A stretch of 50,482 nt of DNA from Mesostigma viride (taxonomy: Eukaryota; Streptophyta; Mesostigmatophyceae; Mesostigmatales; Mesostigmataceae), in NCBI GenBank assembly GCA_009746045.1, contig RPFO01000106.1, forward strand, positions 2,457,211-2,507,692, given 5' to 3'. Positions 50,010 through 50,482 of the stretch are shown here, piece after piece. Every line of letters starts with the position of its first letter. Position 1 is the first letter of the stretch. The position numbers and the translations under genes were made by a program. Under the pieces are notes generated by a model. It was not told the DNA's origin. It did not search any database and worked only from the letters and a program-made list of their open reading frames with translations.

Positions 50010-50482
50010 CATGGATGGTGGTGGTGGTGGCTGGCATGCATGGATGGTGGTGGTGGGTGGCTGGCACGCATGGATGGTGGTGGTGGGTGGCTGGCACGCA
50101 TGGATGGTGGTGGGTGGCTGGCATGCATGGATGGTGGTGGGGTGCTGGCATGCATGGATGGTGGTGGTGGGGTGCTGGCATGCATGGATGGTGGTGGTGG
50201 TGGCTGGCATGCATGGATGGTGGTGGTGGTGGCTGGCATGCATGGATGGTGGTGGTGGCTGGCATGCATGGATGGTGGTGGTGGTGCTGGCATGCATGGA
50301 TGGTGGTGGTGGGTGGCTGGCACGCATGGATGGTGGTGGTGGGGGCTGGCACGCATGGATGGTGGTGGTGGGGTGCTGGCATGCATGGATGTGGTGGTGG
50401 GTGCTGGCATGCATGGATGGTGGTGGTGGGTGGCTGGCACGCATGGATGGTGGTGGTGGTGCTGGCATGCATGGATGGTGTG
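50010..50482. repeat. ~28-33-bp minisatellite (GCATGGATGGTGGTGG), runs off the window
   Basis: About 16 units built from GCATGGATGGTGGTGG, a variable number of TGG, then GCTGGCAT or GCTGGCAC. Length variation comes from TGG copy number. The His/Pro/Cys-rich frames on the minus strand are open because of the repeat and I do not call them a gene. Confidence 0.92.

Noticed and set aside
49800-50472. His/Pro/Cys/Met-rich minus-strand frames
   Set aside because: Generated by the GGATGGTGGTGG minisatellite. Possible coding continuation of the large gene cannot be shown.

Overview
This is a eukaryotic nuclear window: intron-rich genes with GT-AG introns, no bacterial-style gene packing, and very heavy loads of satellites, microsatellites and transposon debris. 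The p34/AAGAB homologue looks most like plant versions (a P-loop exon, then a WTI-x-TKYYT motif), so a plant-lineage protist or alga is likely. I could not fix the species.

Layout. 1-3608 holds two satellites (65 x 38 bp, then 18 x 44 bp). 3992-6847 (minus) is a three-exon gene for a secreted or membrane-anchored protein with a bacterial-type periplasmic binding fold. 6848-9453 is intergenic, with two decayed TIR transposons of one pogo/Tigger-like family. 9454-15573 (plus) is a p34/AAGAB-like adaptin-binding protein; five exons are placed and one short exon is not. 16190-28215 is a nest of retrotransposons: LINE ORF1 and ORF2 remnants, a tRNA-derived SINE, three 5'-truncated copies of a second retroelement with a CCHC-plus-nuclease tail, and a 3.2-kb CACTA element inserted inside a LINE. 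29110-36250 (minus) is a complete six-exon ISWI chromatin remodeller. 36251-39903 is intergenic, with a 660-bp (AGG)n tract and more repeats. 39904-49198 (minus) is the 3' part of a large gene of at least 12 exons that I do not recognise. 49370-50482 holds two further tandem arrays, the last running off the window.

The most unusual signal cuts across genes. In three unrelated genes (ISWI, AAGAB-like, binding-protein gene), introns contain decayed tandem copies of their own exon-intron junctions, with 10-45 bp of exon plus the splice site repeated one to four times every ~35-130 bp. Many copies keep an intact GT or AG. The large unknown gene shows a second pattern: most of its introns carry a near-palindromic ~22-bp element, which is also tandemly amplified in the upstream intron or flank. 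Both look like sources of intron growth and decoy splice sites.

The genes are functionally unrelated (sugar-type binding, clathrin-adaptor assembly, chromatin remodelling, unknown), so no pathway links them.
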